Below are positions 33,580 to 41,936 of a stretch of DNA of 63,536 nt, one piece after another. Under the pieces are notes generated by a model. The model ran no database searches and was not told the DNA's origin. It saw only the letters and a list, made by a program, of their open reading frames with translations. Within the stretch, counting starts at the first letter, position 1. Each line of letters opens with the position of its first letter. The DNA is from Peptococcaceae bacterium (lineage in GTDB: Bacteria; Bacillota; Dehalobacteriia; UBA7702): positions 1 through 63,536 of the forward strand of contig DXZC01000001.1 of the NCBI GenBank assembly GCA_019415505.1. The letters are read 5' to 3'. Both the position numbers and the translations under genes were made by a program.

Positions 33580-35526
33580 ATGAAAAAAAAGTTACTCACA
33601 TTGCTACTGATTTTAACCTGCGCCGCGGCGCTATGCGGTTGCAATAATACAGCTACAGACGACTACGCCCTACCGGCATATGACCACGCAGCTTTGGAGG
33701 ATTTAAAAAATAGCATCACCGAAGAGGAAAAGAACCAATACGCTGATATAATCGTCACTGAAGTGGCGGTGATTGGTAGCGACCCTGAGGGCGTCGCAGC
33801 GGCAGTATCCGCCGCCCGCAATGGTATGGATACCAAACTGGTGGACTTTGGCCGGGACAAGGTCGGGGGTCTCTATACCTTGGGCTGGCTCAATATGATA
33901 GACCTTAATTATGCGACAAAGGGCGGTACAGAATCTATTAACCAGGGTATTTTTGGGGAGGTACTGGCAGCCAATGACCAAAAAACTTCCTTCTCGGTAG
34001 AAAAGATGGCAGACATCTTCGACGATTTACTGGCAGAAGCCGGGGTGGACACTAAAACAGATTACAGTAAAGATTACGAAGTTATAGCGGACAACGGTAG
34101 CATTACCGGTGTTGTCCTACAGGATGACGGCAAAAGCATACTTTTAAAAGCCGTGGAATTTATCGACGCCACCCAAAACGCGGATATAGCTAGGGCAGCG
34201 GGAGCGGAATATGACGAAGGCTTGGCAGAACTGGGCCTAGAGGGAGAACGGGGCTGCGATACCCTAGTTTTTCAGCTTTCCGGGGTTGACTGGAATACAG
34301 TTAAGGAAACTTTAAAAAATGACGGCAATGAAAATACCGGCGCCGACGAAGCCAGCGCCTGGGGCTATAGTGAAATTACAGACTGTGAAATAAGCGACCC
34401 GGATATATATATGCGGGGTCCCAATATCGGCTTGCAGGAGGACGGTACGATTCTCCTCAATGGCTTGCAAATCTTTAATATGGATATTCATGACCCAGCA
34501 GCTATGGAGGATATGCGCCAAAGGGTAATAAACACCTTGGAAACGGAGCTTATACCCTATATGCGGGAGAACTTTACAGGCTGGGCCAATGCTGAATTAG
34601 TAGGGGTGGCGCCGGAATTTTACATTCGGGAATCCTACCACCTTAAAACCATGGAACAGCTTACCGGCGAGGATATATTCCAAAGCAATTTTGGCTCTAG
34701 TTTCATTGCTTGCGGCAGTTATGCCATAGATTTACAAGCCAGGGCCAAAGGTCTATTTGGCATAGCCCTCTACGGTACCTCACCCTATGGTATTCCCTAT
34801 GGCGCTATGGTGACTCCCGAAATCAGCAACCTGCTGGTGGCCAGTAAATGCGCCGGTTACGACGCTATAGCCGCAGGTTCCGCCCGCACCGTGCCGGTGG
34901 GGATGTCCCTAGGCCAGGCGGCCGGAGCTAGCGCCGCCTACGCCATAACCAACGCCAGCCCAGACTTTCGGGATTTAGTGGGCAATGACGAAAAAATAGC
35001 CGAGATACGCTCCCTATTAAATAGTCAGAACGCTAACTTAATAGTTCGAGAGCAAACGGAACTGCAAAAGGCTACAGCAGCCAGCGATTATTATGAGGCT
35101 ATTAAATACCTGCGAGGTAAAGGACTGCTAACCTGCGGCTACAGCAATGATTATAAGCTCCAGGAGAAGGCTGACAGAGCCAGTCTCAACAGTATTCAGT
35201 ACGCTATGTCCTCTAATTCCCCCTACAATGTACCCAACATTTCTACAGACCAGATTGCTGAAAATAAAACCCTGGACCAAGGGGATATTGCCATTATAAT
35301 TAGGACGTTTCTAGGTACTTCCGCCACAGAGATGGAGGATTACCTAGACCAAGGTATTTTATCGGAAGCAGTATACCAAGGCGTTACCTCAGGTGACGCT
35401 GTGACTAACGAAGTATTTTACGGCGTTATGGCGGATGTGGTAAAATATATGGCGGCAGCAGGCGACCAATATTACAGCGCGGCCTACAAAACAACAGCTG
35501 ACGCCGAGGAAACCTCCCAAACTTAA
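33580..35526 (+). CDS. Lipoprotein FAD-dependent oxidoreductase
   Basis: 648 residues. A lipoprotein signal peptide (TCAAALCGCNN; lipidated Cys near residue 20-22) shows it is anchored outside the membrane. An FAD-binding Rossmann segment follows (VAVIGSDPEGVAAAVSAARNG, about residues 63-83) in which the middle glycine of GxGxxG is Asp; then KVGGLYTLGWLN (~95) and a C-terminal FAD motif (VGMSLGQAAGASAAY, ~440). It resembles the FAD-oxidoreductase family PF12831. The substrate is unknown. The last ~150 residues are helical and unassigned. AAGGAGG precedes the ATG; a terminator follows. Confidence 0.8.
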   Translation: MKKKLLTLLLILTCAAALCGCNNTATDDYALPAYDHAALEDLKNSITEEEKNQYADIIVTEVAVIGSDPEGVAAAVSAARNGMDTKLVDFGRDKVGGLYTLGWLNMIDLNYATKGGTESINQGIFGEVLAANDQKTSFSVEKMADIFDDLLAEAGVDTKTDYSKDYEVIADNGSITGVVLQDDGKSILLKAVEFIDATQNADIARAAGAEYDEGLAELGLEGERGCDTLVFQLSGVDWNTVKETLKNDGNENTGADEASAWGYSEITDCEISDPDIYMRGPNIGLQEDGTILLNGLQIFNMDIHDPAAMEDMRQRVINTLETELIPYMRENFTGWANAELVGVAPEFYIRESYHLKTMEQLTGEDIFQSNFGSSFIACGSYAIDLQARAKGLFGIALYGTSPYGIPYGAMVTPEISNLLVASKCAGYDAIAAGSARTVPVGMSLGQAAGASAAYAITNASPDFRDLVGNDEKIAEIRSLLNSQNANLIVREQTELQKATAASDYYEAIKYLRGKGLLTCGYSNDYKLQEKADRASLNSIQYAMSSNSPYNVPNISTDQIAENKTLDQGDIAIIIRTFLGTSATEMEDYLDQGILSEAVYQGVTSGDAVTNEVFYGVMADVVKYMAAAGDQYYSAAYKTTADAEETSQT

Positions 35527-35553
35527 ATCAGAACTCAACATTTTTATAAGCCC

Positions 35554-35594
35554 AAGCCCGGTATTCGTGTTAAGCGAATACCGGGCTTAATAGT
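35554..35594 (+). terminator. Terminator of the CHR-patatin-kinase-flavoprotein cluster
   Basis: AAGCCCGGTATTCG (35554-35567) pairs with CGAATACCGGGCTT (35575-35588), a perfect 14-bp stem. The U-tract is poor (AATAGTATAG), but position and stem strength fit the end of the cluster. Confidence 0.65.
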
Positions 35595-35779
35595 ATAGTT
35601 ATTTAATTATTGGCAGCTCATTCAGCTCCCCCATACATTTATCCATTGGCTTTCCGCGGCTAACCAGAAAAAACTAAGCTCATATTACACAACCCCCAAC
35701 AGCCTAATACCGACTGAGGAATTAACAAGAGAGCCGGGCTTGGTTGTCAAAATAGTAAGGAGACGCCAGCCGCCCTATT

Positions 35780-36103
35780 TTAATGGGTAGCGCCAACGGT
35801 ATTGAGTATTATTACCCCCGCCAGTACCAGGCAAATGCCGACAATCCCCATAAAGGAAATGGTTTCTTTAAAAATAAGGATAGATAGCAGGGTGGCGGCG
35901 ACTATGCCCACGCCGCACCAGGTAGCGTAAGCTATACTTAAATTTATGGTTTGCAAGGACTTAGCAAAGAAAACGTAACAGACGCCGTAAAATAGCAAAG
36001 TAAAGAGGGAAGGCCACAACTTGCTAAAGCCGTCAGAATATTTCATGCAGGTTGTACCAAATAGCTCGCAGATAATAGCGACAGCTAAATAAACATAGGA
36101 CAT
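35780..36103 (-). CDS. Small multidrug resistance (SMR) transporter
   Basis: 107 residues, four transmembrane helices. The essential membrane-embedded Glu13 (VAIICELFGTTCMKYSDGF) and the helix-3 signature AYATWCGVG with Trp are present. SMR dimers exchange protons for quaternary ammonium compounds or guanidinium; the subtype is not decided by sequence alone. The gene begins 1 bp after the MarR stop, so both are one transcript and the regulator probably controls the pump. Confidence 0.9.
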   Translation of the reverse strand: MSYVYLAVAIICELFGTTCMKYSDGFSKLWPSLFTLLFYGVCYVFFAKSLQTINLSIAYATWCGVGIVAATLLSILIFKETISFMGIVGICLVLAGVIILNTVGATH

Positions 36104-36104
36104 T

Positions 36105-36560
36105 TTATTTTACCTCCCCTGCTTGCTCTGGAAGGAGAGCGCGCAATTCTTGATAAAAGTCGTTAGTTAAGTCCAAGAACGCCGCTGTTTTTTCCGGGCC
36201 GAGATTGGCAAACGCCTGAGCCTCCAAATTAGCGAACATATTGAGAATATCGTCAGCATAAGCCTGCCCCTGGGGGGTAAGGGCCAGGAGTTTATTCCTC
36301 TTATCCTGGGGCTGGGGCTTACGCTCTAAATAGCCCTTGTCCGACAGGCTGACCAGCACATTATGCACCGTCTGTTTTGGTAACAGCAGTTTTTCACAAA
36401 TGAATTTTAAAGTACAACATTGCGGGTATTCCACTATAATATAGAGAATGTACCAGGTGTTTAGCGTTATACCCTTGGATTTAGCTAGTTTGTCATAAGC
36501 GTCATTAACGCCAAACCAAAAGTCATAGTAGCGCTTTACATTGCCGTCTATTTGTATCAT
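36105..36560 (-). CDS. MarR-family transcriptional regulator
   Basis: 151 residues, winged-helix dimer. The recognition region LKFICEKLLLPKQTVHNVLVSLSDKGYLERKPQPQDKRNK is split by eye into helix (residues ~55-73) and wing (DKRNKLLALTPQG, ~86-98). It leads an operon with the SMR pump and lies directly downstream of a perfect 10-bp inverted repeat at its own promoter, so autorepression lifted by a pump substrate is likely. Confidence 0.9.
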   Translation of the reverse strand: MIQIDGNVKRYYDFWFGVNDAYDKLAKSKGITLNTWYILYIIVEYPQCCTLKFICEKLLLPKQTVHNVLVSLSDKGYLERKPQPQDKRNKLLALTPQGQAYADDILNMFANLEAQAFANLGPEKTAAFLDLTNDFYQELRALLPEQAGEVK

Positions 36561-36572
36561 AATAACCCCCTT

Positions 36573-36623
36573 AAATTAGTCCTTAGATAGGACTAATTTA
36601 ACATGACACGGCTTTTTTGTCAA
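36573..36623 (-). promoter_or_regulatory. Promoter and MarR operator
   Basis: On the minus strand TTGACA (36618-36623) is 17 bp from TAAATT (36595-36600). The perfect inverted repeat AAATTAGTCC-7-GGACTAATTT (36573-36582, 36590-36599) overlaps the -10 and the start point, the standard position for a MarR operator. Confidence 0.75.
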
Positions 36624-36624
36624 G

Positions 36625-36658
36625 TAAAAAAGTGGGCGCCAAAGCTTGGCGCCCACTT
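36625..36658 (-). terminator. Terminator of the LysM gene
   Basis: AAGTGGGCGCC (36630-36640) pairs with GGCGCCCACTT (36648-36658), followed on the minus strand by TTTTTTA. It ends only 2 bp before the -35 of the marR promoter. Confidence 0.88.
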
Positions 36659-36684
36659 GAGAGATTAATCACGATATTGAATTA

Positions 36685-38457
36685 TTACATAAGCTTATTG
36701 GCGGTTTCAGCGGGTAAAAGTAAGAGAACCTCACCAGCGTAAATCATATCCTCATCTTTAACACAGGGGTTAGCCGCCAGAATTTGCGGTACCGTCAGGC
36801 CGAAGCGCCGGGCTATAGAGTATAAGGTGTCACCCTTTTCCACCGTATAGCGGCGCGGCTCAGTTAACGCCGCCCGTTCTTCGTAATCATCGTAAAAATC
36901 CTCTTCATCCCGGAGGCAGCTTTTACCACGTATGGGTATCATCAGTACCCAGCCAGCCTCAATATAATTGGGATTTTGAATCTGCGGATTATTACGCACA
37001 ATGGCGTTGACCGAAATGCCGTACATCCGGGCAATTTTATAAAGGGTATCCCCTTCTTTCACCATATAGCAGATACATTCTACCTGACCGACGGGGACAA
37101 CAATTTTTTGACCGGGGAAAATAAGGTCAGGGTTAGAAATTTGGGGGTTAGCAGCTAAAAGGCTTTCCAAAGAGACATTATAAAGCTTAGCTATTTCATA
37201 GAGGGTATCGCCGGGCTGTACTATATAGGTTACGCCATGACGGGACCTGGTATCTTCATCTTCTCTAGCTCTGGTAGGTATAATCACCATTGTTTGGGGA
37301 TAAATAAGGTCGGGATTTTCAATCTGGGGATTAGCCGCAATAAGGGCTCCCAAGGGAATATTATAAAGCGCGGCAATAGAGGAGAGAGTTTCACCCTTCT
37401 GGACCTGGTGGGGTCCGGGTATACGCAGGGTTTCACCGGGGAAAATCATATCGGGGTTTTCAATTTCCGGATTGGCGTTTAACAGGGATTCAATAGTTAG
37501 ATTATACTTTTTAGCAATTTTATAAAGGGTATCGCCCTGTCTCACTATATAGGTAGCCATGTCGCCGTTAGGCTGACGGGGAATAGCAATTTTTTGGCCA
37601 ACGTCTATCATATCCGGATTTTTAATTTGCGGATTTACCGCAATGAGGGTATTTAAGTCCACGCCGTAGCTGCGGGCAATGGAGAAGAGAGTTTCACCCT
37701 GGCGCACATAATGGAAGCCGGGAAGATATAACTGCATACCCGGAACTATTGCATCGGGGTTCTGAATCTGAGGATTAGCGCGAATTAGAGAATCCAGATT
37801 CAGGGCATAACGCTGGGCGATGTTAAAGAAGGTATCACCGCTCTTGACAAAGTATAGTCTGCCGTTATTTTCGTTAGACGGACCAGGCGCTGGCGGTGTA
37901 GGCGGTGTGGGAGGAGTAGGCGGTACCGGGGGTTGGGGAGGAGCAGGCGGTTTTACCGGAGTTCTAGGAACATTGATTCTCTGGCCTGGATAAATCATAT
38001 TGGGGTCTTTAATCTGGGGATTAAGGCGTATTAATTCACTCAAGGATATACCAAACTTTTTAGCGATACTCCACATAGTATCACCGGCCCGGACTGTATA
38101 AGTCCCCCCAGCGGAGCTACCGCCGGAGCCACCGGAACCGCCGGAGCCCTGGGGAATAAAAATTTTCTCGCCGATACTGATTTTATCGCCATCGGTTACT
38201 TGGGGATTGGCCTTCAACAGAGCTTCTAAAGATACCCCGAATTTTCTGGCAATGAGCCACATGGTATCCCCGGGTTGCACCACATAATAATGGGAGCCAT
38301 CCTTGGCAGGCAAGGGAATATTAATCTTATTGCCCGGATATATTCTATTGGGGTCCTTAATCTGGGGATTGGCCTTTACCAAGTCTTCTAAGGTAACGCC
38401 AAATTTCTTGGCGATAAGCCAGAGGGTATCGCCTTTGACAACAGTATATGTCTGCAT
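36685..38457 (-). CDS. Protein of ten LysM domains, no signal peptide
   Basis: 590 residues made of ten LysM modules of ~45 residues, each following the pattern Y-x-V-x-x-GDTLxxIAxxxG...NPQIxxPxxIxPGxxIxIP. The first begins at residue 3 (TYTVVKGDTLW); the last ends near residue 585. A Gly/Ser linker separates modules 2 and 3, and a Pro-rich linker modules 3 and 4; a short acidic insert precedes module 10. LysM binds GlcNAc-containing glycans such as peptidoglycan. There is no signal peptide, membrane helix or catalytic domain, which is more like spore-coat/cortex LysM proteins than secreted hydrolases. Strong ribosome site (GGAAGG). Confidence 0.9.
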   Translation of the reverse strand: MQTYTVVKGDTLWLIAKKFGVTLEDLVKANPQIKDPNRIYPGNKINIPLPAKDGSHYYVVQPGDTMWLIARKFGVSLEALLKANPQVTDGDKISIGEKIFIPQGSGGSGGSGGSSAGGTYTVRAGDTMWSIAKKFGISLSELIRLNPQIKDPNMIYPGQRINVPRTPVKPPAPPQPPVPPTPPTPPTPPAPGPSNENNGRLYFVKSGDTFFNIAQRYALNLDSLIRANPQIQNPDAIVPGMQLYLPGFHYVRQGETLFSIARSYGVDLNTLIAVNPQIKNPDMIDVGQKIAIPRQPNGDMATYIVRQGDTLYKIAKKYNLTIESLLNANPEIENPDMIFPGETLRIPGPHQVQKGETLSSIAALYNIPLGALIAANPQIENPDLIYPQTMVIIPTRAREDEDTRSRHGVTYIVQPGDTLYEIAKLYNVSLESLLAANPQISNPDLIFPGQKIVVPVGQVECICYMVKEGDTLYKIARMYGISVNAIVRNNPQIQNPNYIEAGWVLMIPIRGKSCLRDEEDFYDDYEERAALTEPRRYTVEKGDTLYSIARRFGLTVPQILAANPCVKDEDMIYAGEVLLLLPAETANKLM

Positions 38458-38723
38458 AAAAAGAGCACCTTCCTTTATATGTTTTCACTAAAGAATATGC
38501 TTTTACAGCCAAATGTTGCTTGACCCAAAGCGATAAATAGTAAATAATGTCAGATAACCCTTCAGGGACGTGCCCATGTCAAAAAATTATACTATCAGTG
38601 TAAAAATATTAAACTAAAAATTTACAAGCTACCTCTTTACTATAAAGCAATTTTTTGTGATAATTAGACTACAAAGATAAAGCGCCATAAATGGCGCAGA
38701 AAAAATAAGGAGGTAATTCTAAA

Positions 38724-39353
38724 ATGGCAACTTTAGAATCCGTAGCTCAATGTGTTATTACTGGTAACTTAGGTCAGGTTAAAGGTGAAGTTCAGGCTCT
38801 TATCGACGCCGGTACTGCTCCCCTCGACATCATCAACAAAGGCCTCATCGAAGGCATGAACGTTGTAGGTCCCCGCTTCAAAGCTGGTGAAATGTTTGTT
38901 CCCGAAGTTCTCATGGCTGCTAAAGCAATGGGCGCTGGTGTTGAATTGGTTAAACCCCTCTTGGGTGGCGATGATATGCCTTCCTTGGGTAAAGTTGTTC
39001 TCGGTACCGTTAAAGGTGACTTGCATGACATCGGCAAAAACTTGGTCGGTATGATGCTCGAATCCACCGGTTTCACCGTAATCAACGTTGGTATCGACGT
39101 AGCTCCCGAAGATTTCCTCAAAGCTGCTAAAGACAGCAACGCTGATATCGTAGCTATGTCCGCTTTGTTGACAACCACCATGTTGGCAATGAAAGAAACC
39201 ATCGACCTCTTCAAAGAAAACGGCGTAAACTGCAAAATGATCGTTGGTGGCGCTCCTGTATCCCAGGAATTTGCTGATGAAATCGGCGCTGACGGCACCG
39301 CTGCTGATGCTGCTGCTGCTTGCGACCTCTGCAAAGAATTGTTGGCCAAATAA
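38724..39353 (+). CDS. Corrinoid methyl-carrier protein (MtbC/MttC type)
   Basis: 209 residues. An N-terminal helical cap (residues ~1-88, FKAGEMFVPEVLMAAKAM is diagnostic) precedes a B12-binding Rossmann domain with the DxHxxG motif GDLHDIGKN; His101 is the lower axial cobalt ligand. Later SALLTT and GGAPV segments complete the site. It carries a methyl group between a substrate:corrinoid methyltransferase (MttB-type) and a pterin methyltransferase. No partner is adjacent; an MttB homologue lies at 59 kb. AAGGAGG, biased codons and a strong terminator suggest high expression. Confidence 0.93.
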   Translation: MATLESVAQCVITGNLGQVKGEVQALIDAGTAPLDIINKGLIEGMNVVGPRFKAGEMFVPEVLMAAKAMGAGVELVKPLLGGDDMPSLGKVVLGTVKGDLHDIGKNLVGMMLESTGFTVINVGIDVAPEDFLKAAKDSNADIVAMSALLTTTMLAMKETIDLFKENGVNCKMIVGGAPVSQEFADEIGADGTAADAAAACDLCKELLAK

Positions 39354-39388
39354 TTGAACTTTTGACCTTAAAATTCAAAGAATATTTT

Positions 39389-39421
39389 AACGGGTCAGCC
39401 TCTAGGCTGGCCCGTTTTATA
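39389..39421 (+). terminator. Terminator of the corrinoid protein gene
   Basis: AACGGGTCAGCC (39389-39400) pairs with GGCTGGCCCGTT (39405-39416), TCTA loop, followed by TTATATT. Confidence 0.85.
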
Positions 39422-39504
39422 TTATAATTAATCTTTCAATATGCTGGCTTGATTCGTATTATAATCCTCTTGACCCTGCTATTTCGTAAAAGTAGGGCAA
39501 CAAC

Positions 39505-39537
39505 AAATATATCATACTATAATAGTATGATATATTT
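39505..39537. promoter_or_regulatory. 33-bp perfect palindrome upstream of the CGGC-domain gene
   Basis: Two 16-bp arms (39505-39520 and 39522-39537) are exact complements around a single A. The centre spells TATAAT (39518-39523), a perfect -10 hexamer, but there is no good -35 upstream. It lies 43 bp before the start codon at 39580. Most likely a regulator-binding site laid over the promoter; the RNA would also form a hairpin. Confidence 0.65.
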
Positions 39538-39579
39538 AGCCCAAAATCAGCAATTTTCAGTTTTAGGGAGGTACTAACC

Positions 39580-39912
39580 ATGAAGTTAGGCGTAATTAGA
39601 TGTATGCAAACAGAAGATTATTGCCCAGGCACGGCAGATTTTAGGGCAATTCAAGAAAAAACTGGGGTGTTTGAAAACATTGCAGAAAATATTGAAATTA
39701 TTGGCTTTATAAATTGTGGCGGTTGCCCTGGGAAAAAATCAGTATTAAGGGCCAGAGAATTAGTAAAAAGAGGAGCAGATACCATTGCTTTGGCCAGCTG
39801 TATTCAAAAAGGAACGCCCATTGGCTACCCTTGCCCCTTTGCCAAAAAGATGGAAAAGCTGCTGCAAAATGATTTAGGGGAAAGTGTTAAACTTCTGGAT
39901 TATACGCATTAA
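39580..39912 (+). CDS. CGGC-domain protein, putative metal- or redox-binding
   Basis: 110 residues matching the CGGC-domain family: the defining motif FINCGGCPGKK (about residues 46-56) plus further conserved cysteines in RCMQTEDYCPGT (Cys8, Cys15), ASCIQKG and GYPCPFAKKM. The family is predicted to bind metal through its cysteine/histidine set; no reaction is established. It is common in anaerobes near corrinoid and methyltransferase genes. GGGAGG precedes the ATG. The palindrome at 39505-39537 is the likely control site. Confidence 0.87.
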   Translation: MKLGVIRCMQTEDYCPGTADFRAIQEKTGVFENIAENIEIIGFINCGGCPGKKSVLRARELVKRGADTIALASCIQKGTPIGYPCPFAKKMEKLLQNDLGESVKLLDYTH

Positions 39913-40685
39913 CAATCTCTGAATTGCGGTGTGGCATTCCACAAATAAACTGCAAGGTATTTTAGGGAAAATGTACCCTTTTCTCCGGTTGATACGGAAC
40001 TTTTCCCAATTCACTTTCGCACTGATTTGTATATCTCCTTGGGCGCTGTATTACTTCCATGTGGGCGATATTTGGGCATGAAATGGTTAACTGATAAATA
40101 TTTACATGGTTAAATCAGTTCAAAATGACGCCCATCTTGACAAAGGAAACTTATACAGAGATACCTAAAGATATATGACCCTAAATGGTAAACCTTTATT
40201 TAAGCCATTTTTACAGGTTTTTAAAAGCGCCGGCGGGAAGTTATAAAGGATTTACGGCTATAAAATCCATAAAAAATAGTATTTCATTTAGTGGATTTAT
40301 AAAGCCTCAAACTGCAAAAGCTCTTGTCAATACTGACCTTTTTTGGCAGTTTGTTGCTATCAAAACAGTAAGGTCTTTTGACGCTTTGGTCCCCTAATTT
40401 CTCGCGGCAATATAAAAAAAACAATATAAACAGATATAAGTAACTACCATAATTTTCGAGAACAAAAGCACTTATTGCTTTCGCTCTCTTATCTGCCACA
40501 CGAGCAGGGACATTCGTACTTGTCAATGGAGAGCAATTCACAAAGCCCGTTCATCTTAACCAGTGACGAGTGAGAATGGCTGTGCTATTTATAGGATGGG
40601 GAGAAAAATTTACAACTTGCTGGTAAAATATATATGATATAAGAATTTACAAAGCGGAAGTTGTTATGATAAGAGGGGTGATTTC
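39913..40685. other. AT-rich gene-free stretch
   Basis: About 770 bp with no frame I would call a gene. It contains the first copy of a ~165-bp diverged repeat (40121-40284) and, at the end, the GAGGGGTG ribosome site for the DUF2200 gene. Codon-like texture is absent, and the base composition is more AT-rich than the flanking core genes, as expected for an accessory insertion point. Confidence 0.5.
40121..40284 (+). repeat. Copy 1 of a ~165-bp diverged direct repeat
   Basis: Aligns by eye over its full length with 41438-41602. Shared landmarks in order: CAAAATG, CTTATACAG, GATAC, AAAGATATAT, AACCTTTATTT, TAAGCC, TTTTTA, TATAAAATCCATAAAAA, TAGTATTT. The two copies flank the DUF2200 gene. Confidence 0.65.
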
Positions 40686-41036
40686 ATGAAAAATGAAAAA
40701 GTATTTGCGATGAAGATTTCTAAAGTATATCCACTACTGGTGAAGAAAGCGGAGCAAAAAGGTAGAACACGAGATGAAGTTAATGAAGTGATCTGTTGGC
40801 TGACAGGATATACAGTTGATGATTTAATTTGTCAGATTAAGAAAGATGTTGATTATGAAACATTCTTTCGAGAAGCTCCACATTTGAATCCGAATTGTCA
40901 TTTGATTACAGGGAGTATTTGCGGTGTTAAAGTTCAAGAGATAGAAGACCCCTTAATGCAAAAGATACGATACTTAGACAAGCTCGTCGACGAGCTTGCA
41001 AAAGGAAAAGCTATGGAAAAAATTCTTAGAAAATAA
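40686..41036 (+). CDS. DUF2200-family protein
   Basis: 116 residues that match the DUF2200 family closely: VYPLLVKKAEQKGRTRDEV near the N-terminus, VICWLTGYT (about residues 35-43), ETFFREAPHLNPN (~58-70), and the family C-terminus RYLDKLVDELAKGKAMEKILRK (split here only as landmark). Function unknown; small, cytoplasmic, soluble. It is an isolated accessory gene with its own GAGGGGTGA ribosome site, enclosed by the two copies of a diverged 165-bp repeat, so it was probably acquired or moved as a unit. Confidence 0.87.
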   Translation: MKNEKVFAMKISKVYPLLVKKAEQKGRTRDEVNEVICWLTGYTVDDLICQIKKDVDYETFFREAPHLNPNCHLITGSICGVKVQEIEDPLMQKIRYLDKLVDELAKGKAMEKILRK

Positions 41037-41936
41037 TGTGAAATAAAAGAGAAAGACAATAACTCGTTTGTAAGGGTTTGGGATAATCCCAACAAACAAA
41101 AATATAAAGCATTTTTACGGAAAGGGTATCCCGTTCCTATGCTTGCTACGGAACTTTTACAGTACTTTTTCTCGGCGGTGGATTTTCTGAAAGGAACGGA
41201 ATGAAAAGGACATCTTAACAACCCATAGCCATTTTGGGTTATAGGTAAGGTTACGCAGTTAAAGATTGATTTTGTAGGTAAAGGAATAAACTCCTTACCA
41301 CTTGAAAATCAGGTCTGTAAAACTCTTATTTTCAATGCCTATTCTGTTCTTATTCCATAACACAACAAAGGCGAAAGCCAAAATTTCAAGTCCTTGCAAA
41401 ATTGTGGTATGGGGATATTGATACAACTTTGTGATGCCAAAATGGTGACCAACCTTGCCAAACCACCTTATACAGCGATACAAAGATATATACGACTTTA
41501 TGCGGAAAACCTTTATTTTAAGCCGTTTTTATGGGGTTTTATAAACACATACAAGAAGTCATAAAACGATTTCCGTCTATAAAATCCATAAAAATAGTAT
41601 TTTCCCAGTCGGTTAAGGTCTCTCTAGAAGCTAGTCCCTGGTTTGGTTACTGGATTTCTTATAAAATGAGCCTATATGTAAAGTGGAAAACTGCCGCTTG
41701 GTACTCAAATGAACAAAAGAGTTCCGGACAGTAACATACAGTTATGACAAGATAGGAGAGGTTTGACATTTCCGCAAGCTGATATTAAAATGGAAAAGGT
41801 TCAATGCTGGTCGTTCGCTTTTGGCGGATCAGCGCAGACCAATGAAAACAAGACTTAGAGAGGTGTTAAAGGTGAAATACTGCATTGCAGTTGCCGATAT
41901 AGTCACATAAGAAAAAACCAGTATGGAGGATGCAAA
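41037..41936. other. Gene-free stretch between DUF2200 and the acetyltransferase
   Basis: About 900 bp without a convincing gene; short frames lack ribosome sites and family resemblance. It contains the second repeat copy (41438-41602). The last ~30 bp carry a good GGAGG for the acetyltransferase. The texture suggests decayed accessory sequence. Confidence 0.5.
41438..41602 (+). repeat. Copy 2 of the ~165-bp diverged direct repeat
   Basis: Same orientation and same order of landmarks as 40121-40284, starting at CAAAATGGTGACC and ending at TAGTATTT; many substitutions and a few 1-2 bp gaps. Roughly two thirds of positions agree by eye. Confidence 0.65.

Noticed and set aside
40343..40362. Second sigma-54-like motif TTGGCAGTTTGTTGCT
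   Set aside because: Only 9 bp separate GG and GC; the -24/-12 spacing of 10 is essentially invariant, and no gene follows in a sensible position.
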